Of a stretch of 64,000 nt of DNA, positions 60,703 through 64,000 are shown one piece after another (position 1 is the first letter of the stretch; each line of letters begins with the position of its first letter). Location: positions 85,001-149,000 of the forward strand of contig ADNK01000614.1 of assembly GCA_000320545.1 (NCBI GenBank). The letters are read 5' to 3'. This DNA is from Bigelowiella natans CCMP2755 (taxonomy: Eukaryota; Cercozoa; Chlorarachniophyceae). Both the position numbers and the translations under genes were made by a program. Below the pieces are notes generated by a model. The model had not been told where the DNA came from and did not search any database. It worked only from the letters and a program-made list of their open reading frames with translations.

Positions 60703-61388
60703 GATTGCTTATTGTAGGTGAGTGTGCTATGATCACTTGATTCTTTGAATTGTGACAGAACGGAGGAGAGCGAGATCCACGCTTCCGCAAAAGCGAAAGC
60801 AGCACGACTCGATGACTACGCCGTGAGCGAAAATGACATCACCGCTCATCACCAATGAATAGCATGCCGTTTTTGATAAAATGCAGGAGTGTGACATACG
60901 TTTCATCAGAACTTCCCCACCACCGAAGAGGCTTCACAGAATGTTTCGTCAATGAATATTCAGGGGATTTTCGCATCTCGACAGCCTTTCTTTGATGACG
61001 CAAGGTCAAAATAGCAAAATATTGTATTTTGTACGAGTTGCTGGTCAGCTCGAGGCATCGACAAAGCTTTTCAGGAAGTTCTTGATCAGAATGAATGTTT
61101 TGTGTCGCTTTGCTTCGATTTCATCTGCATTTCGGAACGGCTTTCCATCAGCCGCTTGCGAAAAGAATGCGAAAATTCCTTCTCCTTAGGACTCTCCCGA
61201 ACATGTTGGGGCCGAATTCGCATAAAATGAGTGCTTTTGGCGATTTTCCGGACGAAATGCAGGCCAAGTATTACCTCTTGCTGATCGGATGTCAAACCTG
61301 CACCTCTCTAGGCTGGAGATCTTCGTCAACCGCAGTTCCAGCATAACTCAAACAGTCTCACAAAAGCAAACACTCAATCTGAAGAACA
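60703..61388. promoter_or_regulatory. Divergent intergenic region between Arf and septin-like genes
   Basis: 686 bp between two divergent start codons, so it should carry both promoters. Open frames at 60992-61346 overlap on both strands and show no recognisable domain. Confidence 0.45.
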
Positions 61389-62981
61389 ATGATGAAAGTC
61401 TTTGGCGGTATTAAGTCCAGCATGAGAAGTGTAGGACACCATGAAGACGATGCGAACACTGTCATCAGCACAGATGAAGCCGTGATCGTGAGACCGAATT
61501 ACGTAGAAGTGGAGCCTGCCGGGCACAAAGATGGGAAAGAGGAGTCTATTCCCGAGAGTCCATGCCATAATGTGCATCAATCTGTGGAGCAGCAAGTTTC
61601 TCAAGATGCTGGCCAGACTCAGCAATCTGAAGAACAGGAGCTCAACGAGGAGCTCGAATCCGACTTGTTCAAATCGATTCATGAACAGAAACATGAGTAC
61701 GACATGAGTACCGATGGCATGCAAGTGATTGTCGAGGACACTGAAAAGGGAGATGACCACAAAAAACCTTGGGTACCGGAAAAAAAACCGGTCACTAGGA
61801 TGAATATCAACTTGATGGTGGTTGGACCAAGTGCTGTTGGGAAGACATCTTTCATAACTTCAAATCTGGTGGAGAAGAATAAGAGGAAATCCAACCCAGT
61901 CATTCGAACGAAGCGACGAAAAACAAGGAGCATCGCACAATGGATTTGGGCGGACAAAATAGATGGTTTTGAACTTCTTGCTGGAATCACTGACACTGTC
62001 GGATTTGGAGATGAAATGGATCTCCAGAAGGTTTTCGACCCGATGAGAAGCGTGATTAAAGATAATATGATTCTTCATTACATGTCTGGACAGCTTGATA
62101 TTCCCTCCGAGGAACGATATGACCCGAGGATCCACGTAGTTCTCTATTTTATCGAACCGCATTCGACGGACGAGAACGACATGAGCTTCATTAAAGAGTT
62201 TTCAAAGCTAACAAACGTTATGGTGTTGGTATCAAAGGCTGATACTATGACTCAAGAGGAAAGAGAGGAGCAGAAAAATGAGATTATGAATAAGTTAGAC
62301 CAGGAAAACGTCCAGATATATGGAGGAAAACCGTTCTTCATTCTTTGCCAGGACCGCACGTACACGTTTGAGGATCCCGATGATGATAAAATCACCTCAT
62401 TTCACTGGAATATTGAGGATAAGAAGCAGTCAGACTTCCCAAAAGTCAGAGACCTCCTATTTCGAGAGCTGGACACAGTCAACGGAATGAAGAAAAACTT
62501 TGAGCATCTCTACGGAAGAGCCGTCGTCAGTGGGATATTGCGCCCACCTCTTTTGCATCAGTGGACTTTCATTTTCTCTTTGCTTATGGCAGGCGCAATT
62601 GCCGCGATTATGGCACTGTTCTACATTGCTACTCCAGCACCCAAACAATTTCCTGCACCACTGCTGCTCCTTCCAGGAGTTGCTGGTGTAGTGTTGTACA
62701 TGGTTCTTGAAGCTTTAACGTGGTGTATGGTGGACTCTGATCCTGTTCCGAACAGATATACCCCTTTCAACCCTTACCGCCACCTTATTGAACGGAGGGA
62801 AGCGGTCATCGCTCGACACGGTACTTGTAGAATCCAACGCCCGGTAGAGTGGCCAATTTCAAGGATGTACCGTCTTGCAATTTGGCTACTCAAATTCCCA
62901 CAGAGGCTTTATTCTGGCAAGATGCAGAACAATGTCAGCGTGCCTGGAGTGAGGAGTTTGGAAAAAGAAAAGACCGCATGA
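61389..62981 (+). CDS. Septin-like GTPase with two C-terminal membrane segments
   Basis: An intronless 530-aa protein. After an acidic, Gln/Glu-rich N-terminus (about 1-135) comes a P-loop GTPase domain: G1 VVGPSAVGKTSFIT (about 145), G3 DTVGFGD (about 201), septin-style RIHVVLYFIEP, and G4 VLVSKADTMTQEE (about 280). These match the septin signatures GxxGxGKS/T, DTPGFGD, LYFI.P and AKAD.LT, with Ser for the first Ala in G4 and Val for Pro in G3. A hydrophobic segment WTFIFSLLMAGAIAAIMALF (about 391-412) and a second (PLLLLPGVAGVVLYMVLEAL, about 423-445) predict a membrane hairpin, followed by a 90-residue basic tail. Ordinary septins lack membrane helices; some protist and algal septins have been reported with them (from memory). 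Start at the first of two adjacent ATGs. Confidence 0.75.
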   Translation: MMKVFGGIKSSMRSVGHHEDDANTVISTDEAVIVRPNYVEVEPAGHKDGKEESIPESPCHNVHQSVEQQVSQDAGQTQQSEEQELNEELESDLFKSIHEQKHEYDMSTDGMQVIVEDTEKGDDHKKPWVPEKKPVTRMNINLMVVGPSAVGKTSFITSNLVEKNKRKSNPVIRTKRRKTRSIAQWIWADKIDGFELLAGITDTVGFGDEMDLQKVFDPMRSVIKDNMILHYMSGQLDIPSEERYDPRIHVVLYFIEPHSTDENDMSFIKEFSKLTNVMVLVSKADTMTQEEREEQKNEIMNKLDQENVQIYGGKPFFILCQDRTYTFEDPDDDKITSFHWNIEDKKQSDFPKVRDLLFRELDTVNGMKKNFEHLYGRAVVSGILRPPLLHQWTFIFSLLMAGAIAAIMALFYIATPAPKQFPAPLLLLPGVAGVVLYMVLEALTWCMVDSDPVPNRYTPFNPYRHLIERREAVIARHGTCRIQRPVEWPISRMYRLAIWLLKFPQRLYSGKMQNNVSVPGVRSLEKEKTA

Positions 62982-64000
62982 TATAATAATGATTTTGTGT
63001 TACCTTTGTTTGAATTGATCTCATTATTTTATCATGTTTTACATCGAATGTCTAGATGAATGTGAAAATCTCGTTCTACTTGTAAAAGCGCATCATGAAT
63101 TGAAAAGCGGTACGCAAGCTTAGAAGCGGCGAACTTATGTGTCTGTGGGTAGCTCGCACACAGCTTGTATTTTTGTACACGGCTGTCGGCATCATGATAC
63201 GTCCAGCGTACCCTGATCTATAGATCGATGGCGTGATGGTGCAGCTAATTCTGCATCACCGTGTCGCATTGCCAGGCCCGTGCACTGTGAAAAATGCGTA
63301 TATATACGAACGAGCAGCTTGCAATAACACGTTTGTAGACATGTCCAGCTGTCAATCGAACCTCTCTAGCTTCTGCTGAAAATTGTATCACGTGACGTAC
63401 ATTGCAACAATGTCCGCACATGCGTGCTAGCGTGCATGTGTTAATCGACAGCACTACAAGCAGCATGCATGTGCAGCTGGACACATCCTGTCATCACTAG
63501 TAGTGCACTGTCCAGATTGCACGTACAATTGCACGCCACCGCATCGGAACAAGCACCCCGATCTAAATATCATGCAAATGATGCATGTGATGCTTTTATA
63601 TACTTTAATTTGTGTGAACATTCACAGCTACGTAATTTTGGTCGAACGCGCGTCACCTAAATAGCTGCCTTTGTTTCATTGCAAACTTCCATAACTTGAT
63701 TGGATCGATCGTCATAATAGACTATGTTCATTAGTTTACATTTGATGTGAAGAATTACATCTCATATACTGGTTGTGAAATGTAACCTGAATTATGGAAC
63801 TGGGAAACAGATTTAGAATTTTTACCAAAGTATAACGTCGGTAGCAAATCATAGATTAAAATTTTCTTTTCTTTAATGATTCTAACGTTTAAATTAAAGA
63901 GCTAATCTAAACTTTATGACGGAACAGATTTGAGATTTGAGTAGAATTTGATGGCGGCACATTTATTTTTGCTGATGAAGTAGACCGATATCCAAAATAA
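62982..64000. other. Intergenic region to window end, palindrome-rich then AT-rich
   Basis: No supported gene. From about 63080 to 63660 the sequence repeats the ATGCAT/GCTAGC/ACGTGC-rich texture of other gaps. From 63660 to the end it is AT-rich and featureless. Small open frames at 63245-63660 are not supported. Confidence 0.5.

Overview
The window is nuclear DNA of an intron-rich unicellular eukaryote, most likely a microalga or related protist. Supporting signs are GT-AG introns that keep reading phase across long gene models, standard stop codons, and typical eukaryotic proteins (Arf, syntaxin-5, CaMK-type kinase, TRP-like channel, RCC1 repeats, septin-like GTPase). No rRNA, tRNA, CRISPR or bacterial operon features were seen. 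The lineage cannot be fixed from sequence alone. Dense short exons and the mix of families would fit a chlorarachniophyte or stramenopile, but that is inference. Gene models were built by hand by joining open frames across GT...AG boundaries with matching phase, and no transcript evidence was available.

Layout, left to right: a secreted GH3 beta-xylosidase-like gene (1-2462, minus, cut by the window start). A head-to-head intergenic region with a 94-bp inverted repeat. A 13-exon gene for a ~2006-aa secreted protein with granulin-like cysteines, long coiled coils and a C-terminal cysteine-rich domain (3181-11985, plus). A short RPAP3-like TPR gene (12520-13266, minus). An AT-rich gap. A 13-exon gene for a Q-rich protein with SAM and HIRAN-like domains (15207-19668, plus). 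A retroelement-containing gap. A 13-exon CaMK-like kinase (21673-24074, minus). A very large ankyrin/TRP-like channel gene with close to 40 exons (about 25231-36375, plus). An uninterrupted RCC1-repeat gene (36941-38743, minus). A 7-exon gene for a small protein with a mitochondrial-type N-terminus (39029-41165, plus). An 8-exon syntaxin-5 gene (42461-44497, minus). An uninterrupted three-RRM gene (45313-46236, plus). A long minus-strand gene for an unrecognised protein, possibly SPOT1-like (47539 to about 54487). A 4-exon nuclear-type coiled-coil protein (54804-58578, plus). An intronless Arf (60160-60702, minus). An intronless septin-like GTPase with two membrane segments (61389-62981, plus).

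The genes are unrelated in function and do not form a pathway. Syntaxin-5 and Arf both belong to ER-Golgi traffic, but they are 16 kb apart. Neighbouring pairs are often divergent, giving candidate bidirectional promoters of 0.3-1.2 kb.

Three genome-level traits stand out. Introns are packed with microsatellites. Many 5' splice sites read GTAGTA instead of GTAAGT. Several intergenic gaps are islands rich in palindromic words such as GCATGC and GCTAGC, one of which holds 3' ends of a non-LTR retroelement.
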